From contig CP154956.1 in NCBI GenBank assembly GCA_039621445.1, positions 1,167,653 through 1,231,652 of the forward strand: a stretch of DNA of 64,000 bases. The letters are read 5' to 3'. Positions 11,628 to 21,526 of the stretch are shown here, one piece after another; position 1 is the first letter of the stretch, and the number at the start of each line of letters is the position of its first letter. The stretch comes from Euglena gracilis. Its lineage: Eukaryota > Euglenida > Euglenophyceae > Euglenales. A program made the translations under genes and the position numbers. The notes below the pieces were generated by a model. It worked only from the letters and a program-made list of their open reading frames with translations, was not told the origin of the DNA and did not search any database.

Positions 11628-12554
11628 TCACCACCACCACTGATACGGTGGATACCACCCCCAGCTGTTCCATGGCCTTAAATGCCAGTCCAAACCCCAC
11701 CAATCTTGAAACCAATTTGGTCTCAAAAATTGAAAGTCGTTCCAGCTGTTTTTGGCAGGCCTCCAGAATTTTTTCATCTGTCCGAATTTTCTTGGCTGTG
11801 CGGCAAAATCTGCGGAAGATTTTTCAGAAGACACTGATGATGTTTGCAAATTCGTGACATGTCCAGAAATTAGATTCACAGACACAAAATCTTCTGGACT
11901 TGGCAACGTTGTTTCACTGGGCTGCAGCTTTTCAGCGATTTGCAGTTCCAATGTTTTTATGTGTTCCGCCAATCGGCCTATTTCTTCTTTTGCCACACTT
12001 AATAAACATTGCACGTCAACCAGCTGTTTTGTCAGAGCCTTGTCTCTCTCAAACAGGGACACGTAATAATTCTCAAAACGGACTTCAAGGTCATAACACC
12101 AGCCTCGGACAGTTTTGTCCATTCGTTCCATTCGTCGTTCAATTCTCCGACGCCACTCAGCCAGATCAAGTCCCTCAAGATAACTGGGCTCACGCTGGTT
12201 GGATCCTTCCTCAAAATTTTCACTGTCAGAATCCTCAAAAACAGGAGGATGGTCTTTTATTTCAGTGTCACCTTTCAGAGATGAAGAACCACCACCTTCA
12301 ACATCTGAACAGATTCTGCTGGCAGAGCCAGCAGAATCAACCCCTCTACTTTCCACGTTGGGGGGTTCAGAAACAGAAATTTGCTGAGAAGATGATTGCA
12401 CTGAAAAATTTACTGGCCACATGCCAGCAGCTTTCATTCGACGCTCAACCATTTCTTGAATTATTTCTTCCTCCGTTTCGGTTTCTGATTCGTCACAGAA
12501 CGAATCCAAAAAGCCTTCACTAACAGAGTTAGTGAAGCCACCTCTGCGTACCAT
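11628..12554 (-). CDS. Gag-like coiled-coil protein of element F
   Basis: This 308-residue frame runs from an ATG at 12554-12552 to a stop at 11628. The A of the ATG is the last base of the 5' LTR and TG are the first bases of the primer-binding site. The protein has an acidic N-terminal third (ETETEEEIIQEM), a charged helical stretch (EWRRRIERRMERMDK), a leucine-rich coiled-coil-like segment (LLSVAKEEIGRLAEHIKTLE) and a Trp/Pro-rich C-terminus ending WGWYPPYQWWW. No zinc knuckle is seen. It is likely the structural Gag of a non-autonomous element. The frame is also open upstream through the LTR, so the true start is uncertain. Confidence 0.55.
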   Translation of the reverse strand: MVRRGGFTNSVSEGFLDSFCDESETETEEEIIQEMVERRMKAAGMWPVNFSVQSSSQQISVSEPPNVESRGVDSAGSASRICSDVEGGGSSSLKGDTEIKDHPPVFEDSDSENFEEGSNQREPSYLEGLDLAEWRRRIERRMERMDKTVRGWCYDLEVRFENYYVSLFERDKALTKQLVDVQCLLSVAKEEIGRLAEHIKTLELQIAEKLQPSETTLPSPEDFVSVNLISGHVTNLQTSSVSSEKSSADFAAQPRKFGQMKKFWRPAKNSWNDFQFLRPNWFQDWWGLDWHLRPWNSWGWYPPYQWWW

Positions 12555-13158
12555 GTTGGAGGTTGGGGACCCCGCTCGCCCCCCGGGGGGGCCGCTGCTT
12601 TCACTGGGGCCACAAATTCCTGTTTCTGGCCCTGGTGGGCTCAGGCCAGGGCCTTTGGCAAGTTGGGCCCCGTTTTCAAATAAATCCACAGGCGGTAATC
12701 GGGGTGAGGTGTGCCCCCCCGACCCGGGGTCCCCGGTTGCCCCGAGTAGGATCTTTTTTTCCCTCCACTGTTGGTTTTTTCCCATTTTCCGACTTTGAAC
12801 TTTCAGGATGAAATTCAACAATGACAAAACCAACCCACCTACTTAGGTGAGCAAATCACAGCACAAAACAAACCTGGCTGGAGAGGGTAGATGAGTACCT
12901 TTGAGTTCGGGAATTGAGCGGGAAAAAGAATATGGAAATGGATGCCTGGCTTCTTTGGAATTGTTCTTTTTGATCCTTCAATTCTCAATTGACTTTTCTT
13001 CTTTTCTGATTCTCAAATCGAATTCTCGAATTCTTCTTGAAATTCGCTGGGGTTCCAATTCAACTCGCGTGGCGGTTGACTTGCTCTGGTTATTCCTACC
13101 GGGGGTTTTTGGGAATTTTCTGGGAAATTTTTGGCTGCCGACGCCAGCGGCAGCCGAC
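12554..13158 (-). repeat. 5' LTR of element F
   Basis: It is a direct repeat of 7549-8155. On the minus strand it begins GTCGGC, one T shorter than the 3' LTR, after the target duplication, and ends CCAACA at 12554 next to the primer-binding site. Confidence 0.85.
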
Positions 13159-13163
13159 GGAAT

Positions 13164-15117
13164 ACTTCCCATTGTATGCCGTGTGGTCCGATTTCTCAGA
13201 TATTGTCGAACATTGTCTTCAGTGCGTCAAGGGATGATTCCCTTCCGTATTGTAGTTTTGGATTTTATAGGTAATGTACTTTACTGGCGGGAATTGCAAA
13301 TGAACCGAAGTTTAAGCAATGATATCCGGGCCAGAAAAGTAGTTGCCAGAAACCTGGCAATTTGTCGGCGCCATCCTGGCTTTCGTAACAGGAAATTGTA
13401 CCATCGAAGAAAAAGCCACGCGCATTTTACTTGTAGAGTTTGAGAGAGTGATGTACTTCGGGAGCAACAACCCAAGGGTGTTGTTCCTCATAGTACTCGT
13501 GCATAATTGTATCACATCCGTCTGTGATCCAGAACAGATGGTCAATTGTAAATTGAACGTCCAGGTCGTAACCCGGTTGTGAGCCTTCGCTCTTTCCTTT
13601 GCCTTTCTGGCCTTTCTGTCCTTTTGCGGCTTCGCGCCCTTGTTCGTTCCATCGGTATCCGGCGTCTTTTCGGAATGATGGCGTTTTTCTCTACATCGTA
13701 ACGGTTACACCAGCAGTGTTACGTCCAGCGATGTCACCAGAGGGCTTGTCTGGACGCAGTTGGTGATATATTTCGTGTAAAGATCGTTGTACGTTGGGCG
13801 GTATCGGCAGGTCTTCGCTTTCCTGACGACCCAGTTTCGACTACGCGCTTTAGGGGGCGTCGTCCAAACGACGACGCTGTGTGCCTTGCCTTGGACGTGT
13901 TTGTGGTGGTGTTGCAAACTCCGGTCCACGCGGACGTTTGCGCGCATCAACGTTTGACGGTTTTGCCTGGGCTGTCAAATGTTGTAGAGCTTCCTTGTAG
14001 GTGGCGCGTTGTGCCGGTGACTCACACCAAGGTTGACCCGAGAACGGCTATCCCGGTTCAACAGGTGGTTGTGTCTGTCCAGTCGAAGCTGGTTGTGAAG
14101 ATGTATGTGGTGGAGCAGTCGTGACAGGAGGTGTACGTACAGGTATTGTAGATTGTGCGGGTGCTTTTGCACGTGCCGACTGCGCGGCTTGAGCAGGGGG
14201 TCCTGCTCTTTGTATAGGTACAGGTTGGTTTGAGCCTGCTGCAGCTGCGGCAGGTTGTGTGGAGGTGGATTGTGCAGTCTAAATCGCTTGCACCGGTGTT
14301 GTCTGTGGTGCCGGAGTAGGTGGGGCTACTGGCGGCACAGGATACGACGCCGAAGCGGGTTGTTCCATTGGACCAGGTGGATGTGGTGGTGCATTGACAC
14401 GCAAAACTTCGGGCAGTGTCCAGGTGGGTATAACTAATATTTTGGAGTTTGGTCCAATTCCATCCATTATCACACCTTTTATGTTGATGGATCCCAAATG
14501 GGAAGCAAGTTCGTAATTTTTGTCAAGGGGTAGATATTGTTCGCCTTTGGTTGTGTAAGCGAAATACCCGGATTGTGGAACCTGTTCACAGTGAATGTTG
14601 TCCTATACGGGACGCAGGGGTTTTTTCCGACAACCCGTATCGCTGTCGGTTTCGGAAGTGGTACGGCAGGGGTTGTCGGTGGTTGTGGTTGAGGTTGTAC
14701 AGGTTGTGGTGGTTAGGGTTGTACGGGTTATGGTGGTTCGTCTGTTTCCATGGTATGCTCCGGCTCAGGTTCTGCCGTTGTATACTCGTCATAAGGCTCT
14801 TCGGCCTTGTCGTCTGTGTATTGTTCGTCGTATGGCTCTTCGGCCTCAGTGACGTATGGTGGTTGTACACCAGCCTCCCAGTTCCGCGCAGGCAGCATAC
14901 GTGGCTGTGAAGTAAAACGTTGTTGTGGTAAGTATATTGGTTCCTGCATTTGGACATCACCCATCATACTTTCTGAGAGTTCAGGACGATAGCGGCGCAT
15001 GTGTTCCGTTTAAGCACCCACTGGGTGCACTCCGCGGAGCACAGGCTGGACCAGGACTCCCAGGTATCTGAGGGTTACATTGTCTTGAAATCCGGATACT
15101 CCGGGTTGGAAGAAAAT
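13164..15117 (-). pseudogene. ORF3 N-terminal half of element D
   Basis: This minus-strand region continues ORF3 of D to the right of the F insertion. Residues on the two sides of F line up with the contiguous segment of X around VQWKYYPL, showing that F split this frame. From about 15000 a start MRRYRPELSESMM matches the MM-D-V-PP region of X ORF3. Most of the remainder is Pro/Thr/Gln-rich linker and an acidic repeat (EEPYDE). Several stops and frame changes are present. Confidence 0.55.
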
Positions 15118-15850
15118 TCAACCCGCTATCGTACTCTGGGACCACATGTCCCAGGAGGCGATAGGTTCGTTGGCGATTGCAAGCAATTGTCGGCAGTACG
15201 AGTTCCACATCACTCTGACGAAGGGATCTGGTCTGTCCTCTGTGCACATGCGCAGAGCGTTACGAATTGTATCTGTTGAAGCCGTTGTCAGGTCACCCAT
15301 GTACTAGGGGAGCCGAGGCATCACGGGAAAGGCATACTGCCTTTGGGGTTCTGGTTGTGTGGCATGCCGCCCTTGTAGTGGTTGTGTGGCATACTGCCCT
15401 TGTGGGGATTGTGACGGGTAATAACGACTACGAATCTGTTCAGCCAATTGTCATTGTTCATATTGACATTTGTTGTTCTACCGCCGCAAAAGCAGCGCGT
15501 GAGCTACTGCTACTAGCCATGTTGTATCTTCTTGGGGGCCGCGGTTGCGGCACCGCAAACTGTTCATACTCAGTTTCTGTTTGTTGCAGAATCATTGTTT
15601 GAGATTGTAAGCCACCAAGGGTAGGTTGTTCTGGAGCAACGTGCGGAACCGCATGCAGAGTCACAGGGGAATTTGCCACTACAGGCCTTGCTGCCGGAGC
15701 AGCATGTACCTGAGGGGCTGCCACTACGGACCTTGCAGCCGAAGCAGCTTGTACATGCCGAACGGGGACTTGCCCTCCACAAGGAGTGCAAGTCCTCGTC
15801 CTCCCGAAGGAGGTTGTGGGAGAGGGGGTCTCCCGTAGGAGGTTGTCCAG
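15118..15850 (-). pseudogene. Small ORF upstream of ORF3, element D
   Basis: The minus-strand frame 15300-15118 contains ALRMCTEDRPDPFVRVMW and YCRQLLAIANEPIASW, matching AMRMCAHPPTEPFMQALW and YCAQLLVVANTPVAQW in X (31267-31371). Both copies reach a stop about 12 residues later, so this may be a separate small protein and not the N-terminus of ORF3. Upstream (to about 15850) is Pro/Ala/Gln-rich sequence shared with element E at 42701-43220. The function is unknown. Confidence 0.5.
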
Positions 15851-16292
15851 GGGGCACATACGGATGGGAGGATGGGAGACCAGGTCCCCTTCATCCAGCG
15901 TCCATCTTGAGGGAAAGAAAATAAGAGCAAGTACTGAGCTGTGGGGAAACTGAGAAATAAGGCATTGTACGGTAACATTGTACGCATGCGACCAAGGGTG
16001 CACACACACAACAATATTTGTATGTTTGCAGCAAGTGTAACATCAAATTTGTAGCTCCAAGTGTAAAAATGTGTAGCGCAGGACCGTAGGACTTTTGCGA
16101 AAAGTCCTTCGCTAGGGATAAAATGGTTTGGCATCCGCCCATTATACATTTTGGCATCCGCCCATCATACATTTTGTCGAAAGTCTATGTTAAGGACAAA
16201 TATTGGACAGCTTTGTACATTATCACTTAGAATGTATTTACAGAAATGTAAACGTTGTTTCGTTTGTTACATAGCTTCGAATCTTGTTTGAT
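15851..16292 (-). other. Spacer between pol and ORF3, element D
   Basis: This stretch is conserved in element E (about 43230-43680) including a paired motif GGCATCCGCCCAT (near 16131 and 16154). No protein-like frame is convincing. It is the pol-ORF3 intergenic region and could carry a promoter or splice signal for ORF3, which I cannot demonstrate. Confidence 0.5.
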
Positions 16293-19200
16293 CTAACAGA
16301 GAAAACTAGTTGCAGGTTCCCAGGTGTCCTCTTCGGGACCATACCCTTTCCGCCTCACCTTCCAGTAGTGAACACCCTGTCTACTTTGTGCTTGAGGATT
16401 TTAACCACGACAACATAATCTGTCTCAGGCAGTTTTGACCGTGGTTTGAAGTTGAGGCAGGGTATTGCTTTACCGTCTGGTGGAGTCAGGTATGGTTTGA
16501 AGCCATCCATGTGCACATCCTCGACACCGTTGGGTAAAGCGACTTTATAGCGCCCACTTGTACCCAACCGATCGAGGATTTCACATGGTCCGTTCCAGAG
16601 GGGGTCCAGCTTCGTGGATTGCATGCGGGTTATACCGTTCCGAACCCACACGCGGTCACCTGGGTTGTATATCAGTGATTTGTAACCTTGTAAGAATTGT
16701 CGTTTTTTTGTAAGTTTATAGCCACTACGCGCATTTGACATCCGTTCACAGTGATTCCACTTCAGAGAACCATGTTTCGCAACTCACGCTAGAACGAGCG
16801 GGTCGTTCTGACGTGATGTCGCCCATGGCTGGGTGGTCTAGTCCGAAGACAATTTTGTACATTGAGTATTGTAATATCAGCATCTGTAAAGTTTTGATAT
16901 AAAAAACACCAGGGTAATGCTTGTTGCCAGGCATTGTGCGATTCGGCCAGTGAAAGTCGTAGCATGTTAACTACAGCTTTCACTGCGCTTCAGCGCGACC
17001 ATTTCCCTTTGGACGGTATATAATAGAAAAATGCTTCTCAATTCCCAGTAAACCGCAAATAGTTGTCAAAAATCGACAAGAAATCAAATGGGCTTGATCC
17101 CTCACGATTTCATTCGGTAGACCCATGAGGCAAAAGAATCTTTCTGAAAACATTTGTGCCAAAGCTTGTGCTGTCAACCCTACTTTCTTGCATGGAATGG
17201 CAACGGTGTACCCACTCGGCTGACAGACGAAAAAAAGAACGCTATCGTAAATTAATTCATCTGTTCCTTAGCAAGGTTCTAACTCCAGAAAACCCTTGCA
17301 GAGGGAAGTAGAAATGTCATTTGGTACGGGGAAGAAGTCCATCGTACCTGGGGGGTACCTCTGCGCGGATTCACAGCTTGACAAATTGCGCACGGTTGTG
17401 AACTTTGTAAACAGCGCTTGTACAAATCTTTTTTGGTCAGGGTTGTACAGTACCTGCGACCCGCGAAGAAAAGAAGGTTAGGGACCCCAGGGTGACCTTG
17501 GTTTTGATAACATAAAAGTACACCAAGTCACAGGGTATGCAGTACTTTTAACCAGTATCATTCCGAAAAATCAAACGAAAAGGTGATGAGGTATAAATCT
17601 CAACCAATTCACCTTTACACAATCTTTGTACGACGATCATTGTAAAAAACGTCCTTGGAATAATCCCATTCACGAAAAAAGAGATGGGATGGATATTCTG
17701 ATCGCGTAACTAGGCAGGGGCCTGGCATTCTGACGCGTTGTCGTTTTCCTCGTACGGGGCCATCGGCATCCGCCGTCAAATCCATGAAACAGGAAAATTG
17801 TCCAGAAAGTTGTTCAGCGGCGTCTGCACGCCTTGCGAATTCGTTGGCTTCGCGACTTCCATGGAACGTGGCACCACACTCGTCAGGGTTACCAGGGTAA
17901 TGCCAGGTGGCACGAGAGAGTGGGTCAGCGACATTTTGAGTATGACCTGGTGTGTAAAATACCACCAGGTTGAACTGACTCTAAAATTCCTGCCAACAAC
18001 AGCTTCAGCCAACTGAGGACATGGTTTTGTTCAAGTCTTCGGTGTACCAGTGTTGGATAGACTCATCTTTTGTCAACACTAGTATTTGTGTGAGTGAACT
18101 GGCGACCAAACTTAGGAATTTTTGTAGGATAAGGACAATGGCATACGTCTCCTTTTCTCGTCTGCTCCATTGAATTTGTCCTTTTCCGTCTTCACCTTGT
18201 AGTTTACTGCTGAAGAGTGCTACAGGGCACAGCTCATTGGACGAGTTATGTTGACTCAACACAGCGCCGACAGCGTAGTCACTGCTGTTGAACTCCAGTA
18301 CGTATGGTTTGTACGGGTCGGCAATGTCAAATACAACATTGTGCATTATCAGTTGTTTAATTGTCGTTAGTGATTCTCGCATTGAATCATCCCATTGTAT
18401 CTTTGTATTGTCAGGAGCGTGATTTTTGATTTGTCGCGTCAGTGGTACCGCGATTTTCGTGAAGTCCATTATGTAAATCGCGTAAAACTTCGCTAAACCC
18501 AATAATCTTTTTAAAAGGGTGATTGTTTTGATGTTTTCTGGTGTCCACTTCTTTATAGCTTCAAGTTTGCTTGGAGATGCACTCCTTTGTCCTTTGTTAA
18601 GAATGTGTCAACAAAATTTTATCGTTTCGCTAAACAAATGCATTTTTGCATCTTGGACGAAAAGCAAATGTTTTTGGAACGTTGTCAGAACTGATCGTAC
18701 ATCGCGGTAGTGGATATCCAGGATATCACTACCCTAATTTGTAAGTGGGGGAGGCGTGCCTATCAGCACGTCATCAATGTAACCCCCCCCCCTAATAGAA
18801 GCACGGGTGCGCTTATAGGGGACAGCAACATCCGGCGGCGGGGGGTGCGCTTCTATTTGGACCCTACCTGCGCGATTTTTGTTCATTTCCTTTAGGAATC
18901 CCATCAAAATGGTGGGTGCGCTTGTAGCGGACCGCCCGCCTTCGGCAGCGGGGGGTGCTCTTTTTTTGGACCCTGTGCTTGTAGCGGCCCCTTTCTTCTA
19001 TTAGGGGGGGGGGTTATACCGTTACAAACGATAAATCTCGTAAAATCCATTGTATCATTCTTTGGAACATGACTGCCATACTTTGCAGCCATTGGTAACC
19101 CCGTCCATTGGTAATCTCCGCTGCAGGTTACAAATGCGGTGTACGGATGTGTATGGTATATGTGCATTTGGCCAAAACCATCTAAGTCGAAAATCGTCCA

Positions 19201-19893
19201 GAGGCGGTTTTCCGCTTGTTTTGTAATCGGGCCTTCGATTAGTGGTAACGTAAATGGATCATCTTTGTCTGTGATTTCAAGTATCGGTAGTGCAACACAA
19301 GTTTCCACATCTTCTGTCCAGAAGCATCGGGAGGGTTGGGTACCACAAAAGCTTGTTAGGTCCACTCGCTTTTGGATGGTATGATCCATTTTCGTTCAAT
19401 CAGTTTTTTTCGATCATTGTATTGAGAACCTGTTCTCTTTCACCTGAACAGCGAACGAATGTTCGGTGCATGGGCTGTGCACCTTCATTTATTTCGATTT
19501 TACAAACCCCAAAAGGTCTGCGAATTGCAGGATCTATGTCATGAGCATGGATAGGATGTTCTAAAACATCACTGAATTAGCGATTGATCTCTGTAAATAG
19601 TTCTTGTGACTTGGGATGTTGACCACCGCTTTGCATCACTGCGGATAGTTGTTTTATTTCGTCATTCTGACCTTTTTCCCGTAGCAATTTGTCGGTGTGG
19701 TCATCAGTTCCGAATGCATCAAAGAAACAGACACGAAAAATGATTCCTTCAATGGTGGTAACATGACACCACAAAAGTCTTTAAGCAAAGGGGTGTCATT
19801 CAGTAAATCCCTCCAGTGAAAGGCGACATATGTCAGTTGTCGGAACCATTCCGCTTCCAGGTTTAAAGGAATGACTAGCACACCACGTGCTTG
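16293..19893 (-). pseudogene. Ty3/gypsy pol of element D, interrupted
   Basis: On the minus strand this matches pol of X from the start of RT to the chromodomain. RT starts at about 19389 (DPFTLPLIEGPITKQ). RNase H lies at 18502-17850 (LEFNSSDYAVGAVLSQ; ADPLSR kept at its end). Integrase pieces lie at 17177-16800 ([22 protein letters not shown]). The chromodomain ends at a TAG at 16295-16293 ([15 protein letters not shown]). A one-base deletion before the chromodomain, stops in RT and integrase, and the inverted-repeat element at 18782-19014 inactivate it. Its upstream part is cut off by the LTR of H at 19894. D/E-type pol is clearly diverged from X/H. Confidence 0.8.
18782..19014. mobile_element. 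233-bp inverted-repeat element (MITE) in D pol
   Basis: The ends are inverted copies of a roughly 20-bp repeat: a C run followed by CTAATAGAAG on the left (18782-18802), and CTTCTATTAG followed by a G run on the right (18995-19014). It is flanked by TA at 18780-18781 and 19015-19016. Removing it with one TA leaves codons for Tyr-Ile-Asp-Asp, so it landed inside the RT active-site motif. Inside are several copies of GGGTGCGCTT-like and TTGGACCC-like subrepeats. It has no coding capacity. The TA duplication suggests mobilisation by a Tc1/mariner-type transposase, which is an inference. Confidence 0.8.
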
Positions 19894-20210
19894 TGTGTAC
19901 CAGGCGTATGCTTCTGTCCACTTCCGTTAAGGAAGTTAGGATGGGAGCAGATCCTATTAGGATCTAATAATGGGTGCCCCTTCTCTCTCCACAGATGTTA
20001 TTCATTTTGTATTCTTAATCTTTCCTTTTCTCCAGACCGGACTTGGATATCCAGTCCGTCCTCCCTGCATTGCTCTGTGCTTTGCTTCTTGGGAAGTTGG
20101 GAAAAGGTTTTTTTCAGTTACCCTGATTTTCAGTTGCAAAGTAGGTGCGCCAAGGCGAAAGCGAACGCTTTTTGGGAATTGGGAAAGGGTAATTGGGAAT
20201 CAGACGTACA
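19894..20210 (+). repeat. 5' LTR of element H
   Basis: This 317-bp LTR runs from TGTGTACC to GACGTACA and is inserted into D pol. A TGGTAGCTGATTGG primer-binding site starts at 20213. It is related to but distinct from the two LTRs of X. A possible intron-like segment begins GTATGC at 19906 and ends CACAG at 19994. Confidence 0.85.
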
Positions 20211-20932
20211 CTTGGTAGCTGATTGGTTACGATCCTACACATACTTCACAGAAAGAAAGGCTACCAGGTATTACACTTGGTAGCAGAGTGGTTCGATCAT
20301 ACGCTGACTGGCAGCAGAGGGCCCCTGCACCGTTATTACACGGTCGCAGCGTCAGCTCCAGGCTTCTAGTCAACGTCTAAGCAGACGAGCAGGCCCCGGA
20401 AGGCTCTGTACGGTATTATCCGTTACAGCCCCTCTGGTGCCAGCACATCTGCTTAGTTTTGTGGGTTTTTGCTGTTTTTGTCGTCAGAAAGATGCGAAAC
20501 ACAGGCCCCAACCTTCAATTCAATTATGCCTTATTACAGGCGTCATTGCAAGACATTGACCAAGAAACTGGGGATTGGAAGCTTTTATGTGAAAGTGCTT
20601 CCAGTTCCCATGCCGATGAGCCACATTTGGCTCAATTGTGACGATTGCACATTTGCCATCATTGACAGTGGTCGGCGATGAGCCCTCCACATCGTTTGGC
20701 TTCAGAGGCTAATGCGGCCTCTTCCGCAATCACCTTGCCACAACGGGGGTATTCGCCTCTGCCTGCGGCAATGGTGCAGCTGTGCACACCGGAGAGACCC
20801 GTGGTGATTCCTCCACCGGGCTTCTCTGGTGACGGTGGGCTAGAAACCCCGTGATTCTTTCAACCACCACCCGTTCTTCCACCGGCAATCCTTTACAGAG
20901 CTCTGCCACCACCACCCGATCTTGGGTGCTAT
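20211..20932 (+). pseudogene. 5' leader and gag N-terminus of element H
   Basis: The leader carries the primer-binding site at 20213 and a second TGGTAGCAG-type copy about 65 bp later. gag starts at ATG 20492 and stops at TGA 20639-20641. The proline-rich continuation is readable in other frames to the insertion point of X. The last bases TGCTAT (20927-20932) are repeated at 37597-37602, where H gag resumes. Confidence 0.8.
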
Positions 20933-21245
20933 TGTGTACCAGGCTTATGCTTCTGTCCCCTTCCGTTGAGGAAGTTAGGATGGAAGCAGATCCTATTAGG
21001 ATTTCCTAATGGGTGCCCCTTCTCTCTCCACAGGTGGTATTCTTCTTTATAGCTTTTCCTTCCTTTCCATCGGACCGGACTTGGTTATCCAGTCCGTCCT
21101 CCCTGCATTGCTCCGTGCTTTGCTTCTTGGGAAGTGGGAAAAGGTTTTTTCTGTTACTCTGATTTTCAGTCCCCAAGTAGGTGCGCCAAGGCGAAAGCGA
21201 AGGCTTTTGGGAATTGGGAAAGGGGAATTGGGAATCAGACGTACA
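20933..21245 (+). repeat. 5' LTR of element X
   Basis: It starts TGTGTACC and ends GACGTACA; the exact edges are uncertain by one or two bases. It contains an imperfect inverted repeat around TTAGGAT and ATCCTA (near 20976-21007), followed by a pyrimidine-rich stretch ending CACAG. The intron-like donor GTATGC of the other LTRs is TTATGC here. Confidence 0.9.
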
Positions 21246-21247
21246 CT

Positions 21248-21266
21248 TGGTAGCGGATTGGTTACG
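21248..21266 (+). other. Primer binding site of element X
   Basis: TGGTAGCGGATTGG starts two bases after the LTR, the expected place for a tRNA primer site ending in CCA. The shared core TGGTAGC is also found after the LTRs of H and E, so all would pair with a tRNA ending GCTACCA. A second copy, TGGTAGCAGATTGG, occurs about 65 bp downstream, near 21316. Confidence 0.75.
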
Positions 21267-21526
21267 ATCCTACACATACTTCACAGAAAGAAAGACTGCC
21301 AGGTATTACACTTGGTAGCAGATTGGTTCGATCCTACGCTGACTGGCAGCGGAGGGCCCCTGCACCGTTATTACACGGTCGCAGCGTCAGCTCCCGGCTT
21401 CTAGTCAACGTCTAAGCAGACGAGCAGGCTCCGGAAGGCTCTGTACGGTATTACCCGTTACAGCCCCTCTGGTGCCAGCACAACTGCTTAGTTTTGTGGA
21501 TTTTTGCTGCTTTTGTCACCAGAAAG
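21267..21526 (+). promoter_or_regulatory. Structured 5' leader of element X
   Basis: The leader holds several short inverted repeats: CGCTGAC near 21336 with GTCAGC near 21389, CCG/CGG around TTATTACA, GTCT/AGAC around AAGC near 21410, and ACGG/CCGT around TATTAC near 21450. By position it could contain packaging or dimerisation signals. This is inference from position and base pairing only. Confidence 0.35.

Larger units (their letters stand above)
7549..13158 (-). mobile_element. Element F: gag-only LTR retrotransposon
   Basis: Two direct repeats of about 606 bp (7549-8155 and 12554-13158) bound an internal region, with a 5-bp target duplication GGAAT at 7544-7548 and 13159-13163. On the minus strand the right LTR is the 5' LTR, followed by a primer-binding-site-like TGGTACGCAGAGG (12553-12541). 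A polypurine tract AAGGGAGGGGC (8166-8156) precedes the 3' LTR. One gag-like ORF is present. No protease, RT, RNase H or integrase was seen, so it would need enzymes in trans. It sits inside ORF3 of D. Confidence 0.85.

Noticed and set aside
21314-21345. tRNA-like GGTTCGATCC sequence in the X leader
   Set aside because: It resembles a T-arm, but no acceptor, D-arm or anticodon arm can be fitted around it, and its position next to the LTR fits a primer-binding site repeat.
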